Below the pieces are notes generated by a model. It worked only from the letters and a program-made list of their open reading frames with translations. It was not told the DNA's origin and did not search any database. The translations under genes were made by a program, and so were the position numbers. A stretch of 64,000 bases of DNA from Halocaridina rubra (Eukaryota; Arthropoda; Malacostraca; Decapoda; Atyidae). The stretch lies in assembly GCA_037179515.1 (NCBI GenBank), contig JAXCGZ010005691.1:85001-149000 (forward strand). Reading direction: 5' to 3'. Below, one piece after another: positions 31,017 through 41,812 of the stretch (positions are counted from its first letter, which is position 1; the number at the start of each line of letters is the position of its first letter).

Positions 31017-31225
31017 TGGTGAGAGAGGCGAAATGGAGGTGGTTTGGGCTTGTGCTAAGGAGGGTTGAGGAGTATGCAGGAAGAAGGCTGCTGAAAATAG
31101 AGCCAGACCTAAGAAGAGAGTTATGGATGTGGTGAGGGTGGACAAAAGGGTATTTGGTGTGAGAGGATGACGCAGAGGATAGAGCAATATGGAGATGACT
31201 GATGCGCTGTGGCAACCCCTGATGA
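31017..31225 (+). pseudogene. RTE-like LINE, ORF C-terminal remnant
   Basis: Reads WRWFGLVLRR.EEYAGRRLL, then after a frameshift RVMDVVRVDKRVFGVR and EDDAEDRAIWR...MRCGNP. This is the familiar C-terminal signature of RTE-type LINE polyproteins (WFGHV..R...Y....R..., EDA.DR..WR..IRCGDP). In-frame stops and a shift show it is dead. It is in the opposite orientation to the CR1 copies. Confidence 0.55.
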
Positions 31226-31299
31226 GAAAAGCTGTAAGATTTATTGATTTCAGCATGATTCAAGTAATTATTTTGCAACCAAGTATACTTAGTGTTGTT

Positions 31300-31375
31300 A
31301 TCCTTGTGGCCAGTAGTGGGTTAGTTCGCAGGACTATCACTCCCCAAGTCGAGTGCTCTGACCATGCGTAACTGC
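31300..31375 (-). mobile_element. SINE head fragment
   Basis: On minus: GCATGGTCAGAGCACTCGAC then GTCCTGCGAACTAACCC, a degraded tRNA-like head of the main SINE family. Confidence 0.4.
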
Positions 31376-32042
31376 CATCCCCATATTGTAAATTACTGTA
31401 TATAATAAATTTATACACATAATGGTCAGAACTGAGACCCACAAATGATCTTTAAGTTGTAATCAGAGCATAAAATCATGAACCAGTTCAAGTTTCGTTC
31501 TGTTTTTATTATAAATTTGTAACATATACAATGTTTTAAATTTATATCTAAAAGTAGTGACTCGGAAGTTAATCCTTTCAAAGTTGCAACTCTGAAAATA
31601 GTCCTCTCCTAACACATTATCAGGACTCATTTGTCACCTAGTTAATCACTAGTTTAACTACACACTACACCATAACAATTGAATTTACAAAACTAGGGTT
31701 ATGAAAATATTTAAAAATTTTCAACAATAAATACGTCGTATTTAAAAGGTAAATGTAAATATCTAGACTAAATTAAAGCATACAGAAACTGTCAGAATTT
31801 ACTTCATGTGCAGTATGAAGTAAGTAATTCTAAGGTTCAAAAAAATATTACTGTTTATCCCTGTCTATAAATCTATTATGAAACTGAACGACCACCATGT
31901 AAACAAATACTCTACATATATTTCACAGCAATAACAAGCATTTTTGAGAAACAGTTAATGAATATTTGCACTAAATAGCTCGAAAAAAACGAGCATTATT
32001 GTTTATATGTACAGCAGTGTACATATATAGTAAAAATGCACA
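31376..32042. other. MED14 3' flank, AT-rich
   Basis: No gene or repeat recognised. It may include the MED14 polyadenylation site if the transcript crosses the (TA)n tract. Confidence 0.4.
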
Positions 32043-32384
<342 letters not shown>

Positions 32385-32432
32385 TGTATATCATTCATTA
32401 AATGTTTATAGTAACCTACTTAAAATTTTATT

Positions 32433-33614
32433 CTACATATTTCTGCTAAATTGATTACTCATCATTCCACTGCCAAAGCCTGTCTGCATTCCTCCAGGAC
32501 CCGCTTGCATTCCTCCAGGCCCTGACTGCATTCCTCCAGGCCCCCCCTGCATTCCACTTGGCCCTGTCTGCATGCCCCCAGGGCCAGACTGTATTCCTAC
32601 TGGCCCTGCCTGCATTCCAGACTGCATTCCACCAGGCCCAGACTGCATACCTCCTGGACCAGACTGCATTCCTCCAGGACCTGACTGCATACCCCCTGGA
32701 CCAGACTGCATTCCCCCAGGTCCTGACTGCATTCCACCAGGACCAGACTGCATTCCTCCTGGCCCCACTTGTACACTTGGTCCACTCTGTAAACCTCCTG
32801 GTCCAGTCTGCATGCTACTTAGAGACTGCATGCCTCCTCCCTGCATTGTAGGCATTCCTGGCATGTTGCCCGAGCCAACTCCCACAGACGTGGGACCTCC
32901 ACGTGCCCCTGGAGGGATCATTCCACCAGCCATGGATGTTATTGGTGGCATGTGCGTAGGTTGCATACTACCCATTGAATTCATACTTGTTTGCATGTTC
33001 TGAATGGAGCCTTGGGGTCCCATGGGCCCCATAGAACTCATTGTTTGCATGTGACTAACTCCAGTGCCTGGTTTTGGGCCAGTAAAATGGCTCCCAGTTG
33101 GCATATTAGACATCATACTACTCGTGCTCAGAGCAGATACATTAGTGGTAATGGTGCCTGAACCCGAAGACATCATTCCTTGAGACATAGTAGAAGCGAG
33201 TGAGGGTTGAACAACACCAGAAGCGCTCGTTGAACCAGGAGTGACAGGAGAAGACATATGCGGAGAGGCTAAATGCGGAGAAGTTAACGATGGAGGAACT
33301 GTTCCCCCTCCCGAAGATGTAGGAGTGGCTTGACTGACAGGCGTTACCGAAGCAGGTACTACGTTGCCATCCGAACCCAAACTCAAGTTACACAGAAGTT
33401 CTCTTATGCAAGGAAAAAGTGACAGTTCATTCGGTTGTACAACTGCCCGGCTCATAATTTCGTTGATGACTTGAGCCGTCACACTGGGTACGTTGCTCTC
33501 TCTACGCTCCGCCATCTGCGTCTTGTTGCTTGTTGTGTCGTACACCACGGGTAACATTAAATTAGGCGGATCGGTGTCCGTTGGCATATGTAAGTTGGCT
33601 CTCGTCAACTGAAG
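32433..33614 (-). CDS. MED14: MED14 terminal coding exon (Mediator subunit 14, C-terminus)
   Basis: Last coding exon of Mediator complex subunit 14, a scaffold subunit of the RNA polymerase II co-activator in the nucleus. The acceptor is ...tatttcag before CTT CAG TTG ACG, and the frame (phase 0) continues from the exon at 38829-38963. The first ~76 residues match the conserved C-terminal end of animal MED14 as I recall it: LQLT, then VVYD, then a stretch around [10 protein letters not shown] corresponding to human VRDLMANLTL. Vertebrate MED14 ends a few residues later. Here about 315 more residues follow, rich in Gly, Pro, Met, Gln and Ser, with a near-perfect GPGGMQS heptapeptide repeated between about 32480 and 32790. 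The stop is TAG at 32435-32433. A (TA)n tract begins about 50 bp downstream. Identity is inferred from motif similarity and exon continuity; the extension's function is unknown. Confidence 0.85.
   Translation of the reverse strand, partial: LQLTRANLHMPTDTDPPNLMLPVVYDTTSNKTQMAERRESNVPSVTAQVINEIMSRAVVQPNELSLFPCIRELLCNLSLGSDGNVVPASVTPVSQATPTSSGGGTVPPSLTSPHLASPHMSSPVTPGSTSASGVVQPSLASTMSQGMMSSGSGTITTNVSALSTSSMMSNMPTGSHFTGPKPGTGVSHMQTMSSMGPMGPQGSIQNMQTSMNSMGSMQPTHMPPITSMAGGMIPPGARGGPTSVGVGSGNMPGMPTMQGGGMQSLSSMQTGPGGLQSGPSVQVGPGGMQSGPGGMQSGPGGMQSGPGGMQSGPGGMQSGPGGMQSGPGGMQSGMQAGPVGIQSGPGGMQTGPSGMQGGPGGMQSGPGGMQAGPGGMQTGFGSGMMSNQFSRNM
32480..32790 (-). repeat. MED14: 21-bp coding minisatellite in MED14
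   Basis: Imperfect 21-bp units, each encoding a GPGGMQS-type heptapeptide, with silent third-position variants between units (ccaggcccagactgcat against cctggaccagactgcat on plus). At least ten units, with variants [14 protein letters not shown] and GPGGMQA. Confidence 0.9.
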
Positions 33615-33795
33615 CTGAAATAGTCAAGTGGTAACGTTCAGAAATTTGTTTTGTAAGGTCAAGGGTTCGCGACATGCCACATTCTGAGATACTCAGGGAA
33701 ATGACTTAATTTGCCAAAACCAAAGTCCTTTGCAAAAAGCTCTGTTCTAGCCCTTAGCAGAAATGGGAGTCCATTTAAAATCGATCACATGATGC
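33615..33795 (+). mobile_element. tRNA-derived SINE abutting the MED14 last-exon acceptor
   Basis: Contains an A box (TAGTCAAGTGG, 33621-33631) and a B-box-like GGTTCGCGAC (about 33664-33673). A body follows whose end (AAACCAAAGTCCT...CTAGCCCTTA) recurs near 42645-42730. On the minus strand the head of this element supplies the bases just upstream of the MED14 acceptor at 33615. Family assignment is inferred from the pol III boxes and the second copy. Confidence 0.55.
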
Positions 33796-33929
33796 CAGAT
33801 ATACTATGTAATCTATACATGCCGCATGATGATTACTTTAAGGTATAATCATCAAGTAGAAAACAAATGAATTCTTTGCATCTTTAAAAAGTTTTCCTAG
33901 AGCTTTAAATCCTTACTCATAGTGATGTG

Positions 33930-34087
33930 ATTATTTTGACTACATAGTGAAAGCAAGAATCATCAAAGTCTCTTATTGCTAAACGAGAATGCTTATCTAC
34001 TCATCCTCTGAAGACGAGAAGACAAACATACTCGAAAGTGCTACAGTACTCAAAAGTTTCCTGATTTTTCCTAGTTGTCAAAATAAT
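33930..34087. mobile_element. Foldback (MITE-like) element 1
   Basis: Begins ATTATTTTGAC and ends GTCAAAATAAT. The two halves are roughly reverse complements across the whole 158 bp, with the centre near TCTGAAGACGAGAAG. It lies in the last MED14 intron. No coding capacity is seen, and no clear target duplication could be fixed. Confidence 0.55.
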
Positions 34088-34103
34088 TACATTACTACAT
34101 GTA

Positions 34104-34271
34104 ATAATTCTGACTACAAAGGGAAATCAAGAAACAATGGAGTACCTTCATGCTTACGAGTATATTTATCTACTCATCTTCAAAGGTAACTGCTCTGAAG
34201 ATGAGTAGATAAACATACTCGTAAATGCCCAGGTACTCTGATGTTTCCAGAATTCCCATTGTCAAAATAAT
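34104..34271. mobile_element. Foldback (MITE-like) element 2
   Basis: A second palindromic element of about 168 bp lying 16 bp from the first. The arms around the centre are strong: TACGAGTATATTTATCTACT and its near reverse complement flank a loop of about 14 nt near 34180-34195. The ends are ATAATTCTGAC and GTCAAAATAAT, matching element 1. Confidence 0.6.
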
Positions 34272-34316
34272 TTCTTCCAATAGTAACATGCTTCTCGCAA
34301 AACAGATTTACATGTA

Positions 34317-36015
34317 CAGTGTTCCTTCGATTATCGCGATGGTTCGGTTCCGGGACCCGGCGCGAGACAGGAAAATCGCGAAGTAGGATCAGCCTATATG
34401 TACATAGATATTTTAATTTATTTTTAAGTTTACACTGTATAAACCCTTCCTGTACTGTTAACAAACCACCCTTTACTTCATAAATAACAGCATGCAACGT
34501 AAATTTATATGAAAGTGATACATAAAATTTCGGTGAATGAAGTGGTAATTACATGACATACTCATGTACATAGGTATTTTACAATTATTTTTACGTTTAC
34601 GTACTGTATAAACCCTCCCTGCATTGTTAAAAAAACACCCTTTACTTTATAAATAACAGCAAGCAACGTAAATTTTTATGAAAGTGATAGGAAAACTTAC
34701 CGTGAATGAGGTGATGATGACGTGACATACTCATATACATAGGTATTTTACAATTATTTTTTGTTTACGTACTGTATAAACCCTCCCTGCACTGTTAAAA
34801 AAACACCCTTTTCTTTATAAATAACAGCATGCAACTTAAATTTATAAGAAAGTGATAGGAAAACTTACCATGAATGAGGTGATGATGACGCGACATACTC
34901 ATGTACATAGGTATTTTACAATTATTTTTACGTTTACGTACTGTATAAACCCTCCCTGCACTGTTAAAAAAACACCCTTTACTTTATAAATAACAGCAAG
35001 CAACGTTAATTTTTATGAAAGTGATAGGAAAACTTACCGTGAATGAGGTAATGATGACGTGACATACTCATATACATAGGTATTTTACAATTATTTTTAC
35101 GTTTACGTACTGTATAAACCCTCCCTGCACTGTTAAAAAAACACCCTTTACTTTATAAATAACAGCATGCAACGTAAATTTATATGAAAGTGACAGGAAA
35201 ACTTACCGTGAATGAGGTGATGATGACGTGACATACTCATGTACATAGGTATTTAAAAATTATTTTTACGTTTATGTACTGTATAAACCCTCCCTGCACT
35301 GTTAAAAAAACACCTTTTAATTTATAAATAACAGCAAGCAACGTAAATTTTTATGAAAGTGATAGGAAAACTTGCCGTGAATGAGGTGATGATGATGTGA
35401 CATACTCATATACATAGGTATTTTACAATTATTTTTACGTTTACGTACTGTATAAACCCTCCCTGCACTGTTAAAAAAACACCCTTTACTTTATAAATAA
35501 CAGCATGCAACGTAAATTTTTATGAAAGTGATAGGAAAACTTACCGTGAATGAGGTGATGATGACGTGACATACTCATGTACATAGGTATTTTACAATTA
35601 CTTTTACGTTTACGTACTGTATAAACCCTCCCTGCACTGTTGAAAAAACACCCTTTACTTTATAAATAACAGCATGCAACGTATATTTATATGAAAGTGA
35701 TAGATAAAATTACAGTGAATGAAGTGGTAATTACATGACATACTCATGTACATAGGTATTTTACAATTATTTTTACGTTTACATGCTGTATAATCCCTCC
35801 CTGCACTGTTAAAAAAACACCCTTTACATTTTTTATCAATTAAATAATGAAAGTTGTTTTTTTCAATAAGAAAATGAAAATACTGAAAATGTTTATTTTT
35901 TCAATATTTTAATATTTTTGCGTATACCCAAAAAATAAAATAATAACTTTCCAAAAAAAAAATGTGGTACAGTGAAAACGTGAACCAAGAAACGCGATCC
36001 AGCGGGGGATCACTG
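34317..36015. mobile_element. TA-flanked 1.7-kb element with nine ~169-bp internal repeats (copy 1)
   Basis: Starts CAGTGTTCCTTCGATTATCG and ends ...GCGATCCAGCGGGGGATCACTG, flanked on both sides by TA. The ends are imperfect inverted repeats (CAGT...ATCGCG), as in Tc1/mariner-pogo-type DNA transposons and their MITEs. The interior is about nine head-to-tail units of ~169 bp, marked by ACTGTATAAACCCTCCCTGC at about 34433, 34603, 34771, 34940, 35109, 35278, 35447, 35616 and 35784. No transposase ORF is visible, so it appears non-autonomous. It lies in the MED14 intron. Confidence 0.75.
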
Positions 36016-36124
36016 TAGTAAGAAACGAGATGACAGACATGAACTTAAAGGCAACAAAGTTAATGATGGTGGTGGAGAATGACTTTCCTTCGGTATCATT
36101 AGTAACTATCACTTAAGAAAAATC

Positions 36125-36765
36125 ACTCTCGGCTTTAAACCTTGAAAATAAAACCCACACTGATATAAACAAACTATAAATCTGGAAAATGAAACCCATT
36201 TTGTAATAAACAAACTAAAAATCTGGAATCATAAAACCCACACTGTAATAAACAAATTAAATATCTGCAATATAAAACCCACTCTGTAATAAACAAAGTA
36301 TAAATCTGAAAAATAAAACCCCCACTATAATAAACAAACTATAAATCTGGAAAGCTACAACTCACGCTGGATTCAACAAAGTATAACCTGGAATATAAAA
36401 CCCTCACTATAAAAGACAACTATAAATCTGGAAAACTAAAACCCATGTTGGATTAAACAAAGTATAATCTGGAAAATAAAACCCTCACTATAATAAATAT
36501 ACTATAAATGTGGAAAACTAAAATCCACACTGGATTAAACAACATATAATCTGGAGAAAAAAAAAACTCACTGTAAGGAACTATAAATCTGGAAAAGTAA
36601 AACCCACACTGTAATAAACAAACTATACATCTAGAAAAATAAATTCCACACTATAATAAACAAAGTATAAATCTGGAAAAATTAAACCAACACTGTAATA
36701 AAGAAAGTATAAATCTGGAAAAATAAAACCCACACTGTAATAAACACGCTATTTGTATATCACAT
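36125..36765. repeat. ~42-bp tandem minisatellite in a MED14 intron
   Basis: About 15 diverged units of the form AAACCCACACTGTAATAAAC followed by AAACTATAAATCTGGAAAAT, spaced about 42 bp apart. Confidence 0.8.
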
Positions 36766-37024
36766 AAATATTTCAGTAACAGTAAACCATGCTTTCACGA
36801 CTGCATGGTCACATTTTACATGAAAACTTTGTTTATTCTGGTGTGGGATTATTTTCCAGATTTAATGCTGATGGCGAGTTTTTATTTTACAATAGTTTCC
36901 TATGGTACAAAGGGAACTCATTCTCCTCCACCATTTTGGATATCCCTTTTAGTCTCCTGCAACATGCAGGGAATACTGAATGGAATCTGTACTTTTACTG
37001 AATATCCTACTTCCAATTCAGCAT
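36766..37024. other. MED14 intron, nothing recognised
   Basis: Ordinary AT-rich intron sequence with no recognised repeat or exon. Confidence 0.4.
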
Positions 37025-37285
37025 GTAACAAATCCGTGTTCGAACCTACCAAGAGGTGTTAGGTAGGGCATTCAATCTTAATTCCCCAATTCCAGCCAGT
37101 CTGTGTCCACTGCCAAAATGGGGATTAAGAGTGACACATAAAATGGCAAATAACAAAAATAACTGAATTTTGTAAGTATGGCTCAAGGCCTCTGAGATAA
37201 ATATAATTGATACTCTAGTTCCTGCTGTCGGTGTCCAGCCCAAAATTGGAGATTAACAGTGAGACATATAATGGCAAACAACAAA
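37025..37285 (+). mobile_element. SINE fragments (shared 3' body, two partial copies)
   Basis: Carries the recurring body AGGGCATTCAATCTTAATTC, then GTGTCCACTGCCAAAATGGG and GATTAAGAGTGACACATAAA. A B-box-like GTGTTCGAACC lies near 37032. A second tail-only fragment follows at about 37205-37285. Confidence 0.5.
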
Positions 37286-37589
37286 AATAATTAAATTTCA
37301 CGAGTAGGATGCAGGGCCTCTGAGACTGAAAGATCATTATAGCTCCTCCATCAATTGTAAGATGAATCCTTGATTATAATAATACTTGACGAGTCCCTCC
37401 CAAAAGAGTGTCTGCCAATGTTAGATTAGCATATCCAGATCATCCTGCTGATTATAGAGACCTTATGATACTAGAATTAATAAAATATGACCTTGTAACT
37501 CGATCTCAGGCTGGCAATTACCCTCAAGACACTCTCCCCCGGCCTCATGGTCAAAGTTTGCTGGGTTTTAGCCCTCCTATCAGAGGCAT

Positions 37590-37755
37590 CGCCCCTGTTC
37601 TACTGGGCGTCAGCCAGTGCAAGCCCCAACCCACCAATGTGGAGCCTAGCCACAGCAGTAACCTCCCCAGTAAATAGCTTAAACTCTCTTGTTTGAACAA
37701 GGCTCGATCTGTCGACCTTGCGAATGCGAGGCCAGCGCGTTACCGGCAGTATTAG
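37590..37755 (-). mobile_element. tRNA-derived SINE, second type (copy 2)
   Basis: On the minus strand it has a tRNA-like head (GTAACGCGCTGGCCTCGCATT) followed by GGTCGACAGATCGAGCC and a body ending GGTTGGGGCTTGCACTGGCTG. It matches the copy at 30156-30340 along its length. Confidence 0.6.
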
Positions 37756-38654
37756 CCAAGAGGCTAATCCAAATTTAATCTATTATTCCCCCTAAGGGAA
37801 GGGATAGAATACTTCCTAATTGTTGCCCTGCCTGTCATAAGAATCACTAAATGAAATGGAGCAAAGGTACTGGGAATCCTCTCCTTTGTATTTTCACTTC
37901 CCAAAGAGTCACAATATTATGTCTTGACTCAGCTGCTCCCCTTATAAGGAGAAAAATGGCTCATGTATATAGATATAGATATCATTATATTTTTATTAAT
38001 TTCTTTGTGATGTTTCGAGTAAATACATCTTCTGAAATAAAGTATAGACTGAGTTCATGAGAATGCCCTTTGTAACCTTGCTATTGTACGTTTGGTTACT
38101 TTTGTTTTGACAATCGAAACCATAGGCACAGAAGCAATAACACTAATTTGTAATATATTCACAAAAGCTCTCTCTTTTGTTCTGCAATTCTGACTTCTGA
38201 ATTTCTACCAGGCGGGATACAGAGGGGATTCTGTATCATCAATGTCCCCCCATCTCAAGTCCTTACAATGATGAATGAAAAGAGAAATTGCCATAGCATT
38301 TGAATAGAAGAAACTTTCTATAGCTTCAACAGCAAATGTTATCTACATATATCTGTAGTTGAAATGGGGTCTTCTTTATCTCAAATATTAGCTGTTAATA
38401 TATAAATGGAATTCTTTGAGAGTAGGCTGGTCCTAAAACACTGAAATGTTATGGTTAATTATTACTTTTGGCTTAGATATACGGATGATATTTAGTAAAC
38501 CTGACTCATGCAGAACACCCACTAATGTCTGACCCATCGTCAAGTCACGAGAAGCAATTATTTCCAGTAACATCAGGTCTTTATAATCTCCAGGACTATC
38601 TGGAAATTAATCGAACAATGAGAGACACATCTGAGGAGGCATTCATGTGCTCAC
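37756..38654. other. MED14 intron, nothing recognised
   Basis: No exon with MED14 similarity, repeat array or structured element was recognised in this roughly 900-bp stretch. Confidence 0.4.
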
Positions 38655-38790
38655 AATTATGAGGGTGGACACAGAATTGTTGGAGCTGGAGAATGAAGGC
38701 TGGATGCCCTTCCTAATGCCCTGCAGGAGTCTCAAACGAGTTTGTTACTTCTACAGTAAAGCAATCTAACCACTGCATTACTGCACTTCT
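38655..38790 (-). mobile_element. tRNA-derived SINE (main family)
   Basis: Reverse-complement copy of the main SINE. On the minus strand it has a GCAGTGGTTAG-type A box, then a degraded B box, then AGGAAGGGCATCCAGCC and the tail TGTGTCCACCCTCATAAT. It sits about 40 bp on the intron side of the MED14 exon donor at 38829. Confidence 0.55.
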
Positions 38791-38828
38791 CACATCAAAA
38801 AATGCAAAAAATATAAATATATACTTAC

Positions 38829-38963
38829 GAAGAACAGTATTTTGTTCCGTGAGACTATCACAACATACAGGCCTGGAGGGGTGATTTGTGGACCAATGGG
38901 AGGGTTAGTCAAACACCACTGTACATTCCACTTCATCTGCTGCTGTTGTTGTGGAGTCGGCAT
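38829..38963 (-). CDS. MED14: MED14 internal exon (45 codons)
   Basis: A 135-bp phase 0-0 exon. The acceptor ttattcag precedes ATG CCG ACT, and the donor is GTAAGT directly after CTG TTC TTC. It encodes a short Gln run (PTPQQQQQ), then KWNVQWCLTNPP and a segment ending KILFF. This corresponds to the MED14 segment KWNVQFCLT-PP...KMLFF in vertebrates. The initial ATG is an internal codon, not a start: the preceding exon ends in phase 0 with LEL and the reading continues. The intron to the next exon (33615-38828) is 5.2 kb and full of repeats. Confidence 0.85.
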
Positions 38964-39373
38964 CTGAATAACAAACAGAACTCAGAGTGAAACACAAGAT
39001 ATTGCAATAAGTCCATACATAAACATTCTGTAAATCTGCAACGTAAATCTGAGATCTGCACTGGAAAAGTGCAGATTAATTTGTAAATATCTATCAATAT
39101 GAATAAGCTATTTTTTCCCTTATAAGGGGTGTGGCTGAGTCAAGGCAAAATACTCTTAACTCTTTGGGAAGAGAAAATGTAGTGGAGGGAATCTACAGAC
39201 CCCTTGCTCCGCCCCATTTAGTCGACTCTTACAACACGCAATGGAATATGGACAAAGAATTCTTGTCCCCTCCCTCAGAGAGAAATTTGTCACTAAGGAG
39301 CAATAGTGTGATCAGTTTACATCACAGACTCCCTTTTCTACAAAAGGCTAGGATGGTGCCTTCTCACAAAGTA

Positions 39374-40010
39374 CACTCACCTCTTGGAACAACGTGAGGA
39401 TAGGTTCTCAGAAGTGACGTGTAATGTAAAATTCACGTAATGTAACCAATAATTTACCATGAGAAACAATGATAATAGGCATATATACATTCCACAACCG
39501 TACATAAACACACTATGCCAAAGATATAAGATAAGTAAAACATATTCTATAAATACATAACAAAGCAGAAAGACCTGTAGTTATCTATATTAACATGCAA
39601 ATAGTGTAGAGTATAAGATATACAATTTACAAATAAATACTGTACAGCATAAAAAATTCACTAACCCTGAGAAGGAACCCTTATCTGCAAACGTAAACAA
39701 AGATGACATTAGCAGAAGGAGGAGGAGATTTTAGTGGTAGGAGAGGGAGGAGAAGAGGAGTAGGAAAGGGGAGCTCAAACCATTGGTTGTTGTTGGGGTT
39801 AATACTGGGTAAAGAGTGACTGAAGCACATGGCAGCATGGCGGGAAACTGCCTCAGAGGCGGTCGCTTAGTTACTAAACAACCATTTTTTTTCGCTTTTT
39901 CTCGCGCTCACGAGCGTAGCTCATGCATTTCGTATTTTTTTACTATTATTTTTTGGAGGCATTATTCCAATTTCGCGTATTATAGCAATGCGTAAATAGC
40001 GAGTTGAGTG
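39374..40010. mobile_element. Putative TA-flanked MITE (637 bp)
   Basis: Bounded by TA on each side, with short inverted ends CACTCACCTC and (reverse) CACTCAACTC. It includes a GC-rich patch near 39840-39920. No ORF. Similar termini and a TA duplication are usual for Tc1/mariner MITEs, but the inverted repeat is short, so confidence is limited. Confidence 0.4.
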
Positions 40011-40745
40011 TACATTGGTTTGGCAGATGTGAAAGTTACCTCAAGTGAATGTCCTTTCTAACCTCAGTCCATGGCAGGCCGCAAACCTTCGTCATGATGA
40101 CTCAAAGTCAACGGCACTACTGCTTCCTCAAGGTGACCACTAGGAAGCAATAATACCATACAGTGTGTTTCTTCATATCTGACACATTTAATCAACGGCC
40201 CATTCACCAAAGGACCCACCCACCACATCCCTCCCAGCTTTGTGCCTTGAGGTCGTCACATTCCCCTACAAGCACTGAGTCACGAACAGTGTAAGAGCAT
40301 CTGCATTGGGGGCTGAGAGCCGAAGCTGCTTTATCCCCACCGGTTCACCTTGCAACAATCAATGCCCTTCCAAAAACCCTCTTGGCCAAGTCTACATAAA
40401 CCATAAACACTATCGACTACTCTACTACCATTCACTGCGACCTATATATACTTATGTACATCTTTCTATTTGAACAACACTAATACTCCCAAAACTCAAT
40501 ATCCCAGGTTCAGGAAACCCGAAAAGGTTATTAGATGAGGCTGGACAACTCTATCAACACTGCTTGCCCAGAAGGTAAGGCATCACCTCATACAATCAAA
40601 ACATCTATCATGCAAGACTGCACTGCTTACAACCACATACCCCAACAACACAACATCAGCAGTGGCCTTCTTTAAGGACTCAGGGGTTTTCAGCCATGCA
40701 ACTTAAGGAACAACAGCAACCATTTCCCTCTAACTGCACATCTCT
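40011..40745. other. MED14 intron, nothing recognised
   Basis: Unique-looking sequence of moderate GC content. No MED14-like exon or known repeat seen. Confidence 0.4.
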
Positions 40746-40900
40746 TTATCATTTTCTCTCAACTTCCATTCCTTCCTGACATACCATACATACAGTATGA
40801 GTTTCTCTCCACTTCCATTCCTTCCTGGCATACCATACTTACCATATCATTTTCTCTCTACCTCCATTCCTTCCTGGCATACCGTACTTACTGACGCCAT
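40746..40900. repeat. ~55-bp tandem triplication
   Basis: Three units of the form CATTTTCTCTCAACTTCCATT then CCTTCCTGGCATACCATACT. Confidence 0.7.
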
Positions 40901-41489
40901 CCACTGGTTCATCTCCTCCTCTCGCTTTCCATTTATCCAATACCAAATTCGCATTCATTCCGAATCTCTCCACGAAAGCATTTAAATAAATCCCAAACCC
41001 TTCCATCTCCTCACTTCTCTCACTACCTGGGCCATGCACACACATACAAACAAACACTCACAAAAGCCACAACTTCATATATCAATTTCACTGTTACCCA
41101 CTTAATCCATTCTTCACTCACCTCATGCACTTTTCCTAGCATTTTCTCAAGACAGCCTACCTACATTACTCTTGAACTCCATCTCCTTTTTAACTTATTC
41201 AAAAATCAGTGTTCTGATGTGATTTTTCTTACCAGAAGCCCCTTGAATGTCTTGATTATATTCAAAAAATAATTGGAAGAGGATTCCCAGTCCCTTCAAT
41301 CTGCACCGTATTGTCAATTATTACTACACAGAAGGGAACACAGAGGCGAATTCTAGTCTATCAGTCCAAAAAAAGAGGAAAATACTTGTAGAAAAATTAA
41401 CTTTGAAAGGTAATTAATTAATCACGAAAATAAAATTTTCCATTAAGTCTCTCCCTTACTTTCTGTATTTATTTAACTATTGTCATTCT

Positions 41490-41806
41490 CATTTCTTTCC
41501 AATAACAATCACTATCTCAGTAAACTTTTCACTTATTTCAAGTTTTAAAATCATATAAATGTTTCGCTATTCTCGTCTCTTTTCCAGTAACATTCATCTC
41601 CTCTCAGTAAACTCTGCACTCATTTCAAGTTTTAAAATATATCTTTTTTGCTACTCTCATCTCTTCTCCAGTAACAATCATCTACTCTCATTAAACTTTT
41701 TACCCATTTCAAGTTTTAAGATCATATAACTTTTTCGCCACTCATCTCTTTTCCGGTAACAATAATCTACTCACTGTAATATTTTCACTCATTTCAAGTT
41801 GTAAGT
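41490..41806. repeat. ~85-bp intronic tandem repeat ending at a MED14 splice donor
   Basis: Units marked by ATTTCAAGTTTTAA at about 41535, 41623, 41706 and 41791 (spacing 83-88 bp), with TCTCTTTTCCAGTAACA between them. The last unit ends at the palindromic GTAAGTACTTAC (41801-41812), which carries the minus-strand donor of the exon at 41813. Confidence 0.75.
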
Positions 41807-41812
41807 ACTTAC

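Noticed and set aside
32558..33003. Plus-strand Pro-rich ORF opposite the MED14 last exon
   Set aside because: Antisense frame of the 21-bp coding minisatellite; the minus frame has MED14 similarity and splice continuity.
34400..35800. Array resembling a CRISPR or centromeric satellite
   Set aside because: It is bounded by transposon-like ends with TA duplication and occurs as short 8-9 unit blocks inside two elements.
35909..36112. Minus ORF at the end of the first TA-flanked element as a transposase remnant
   Set aside because: No transposase motif (HTH or DDE/D) visible; AT-rich chance frame.
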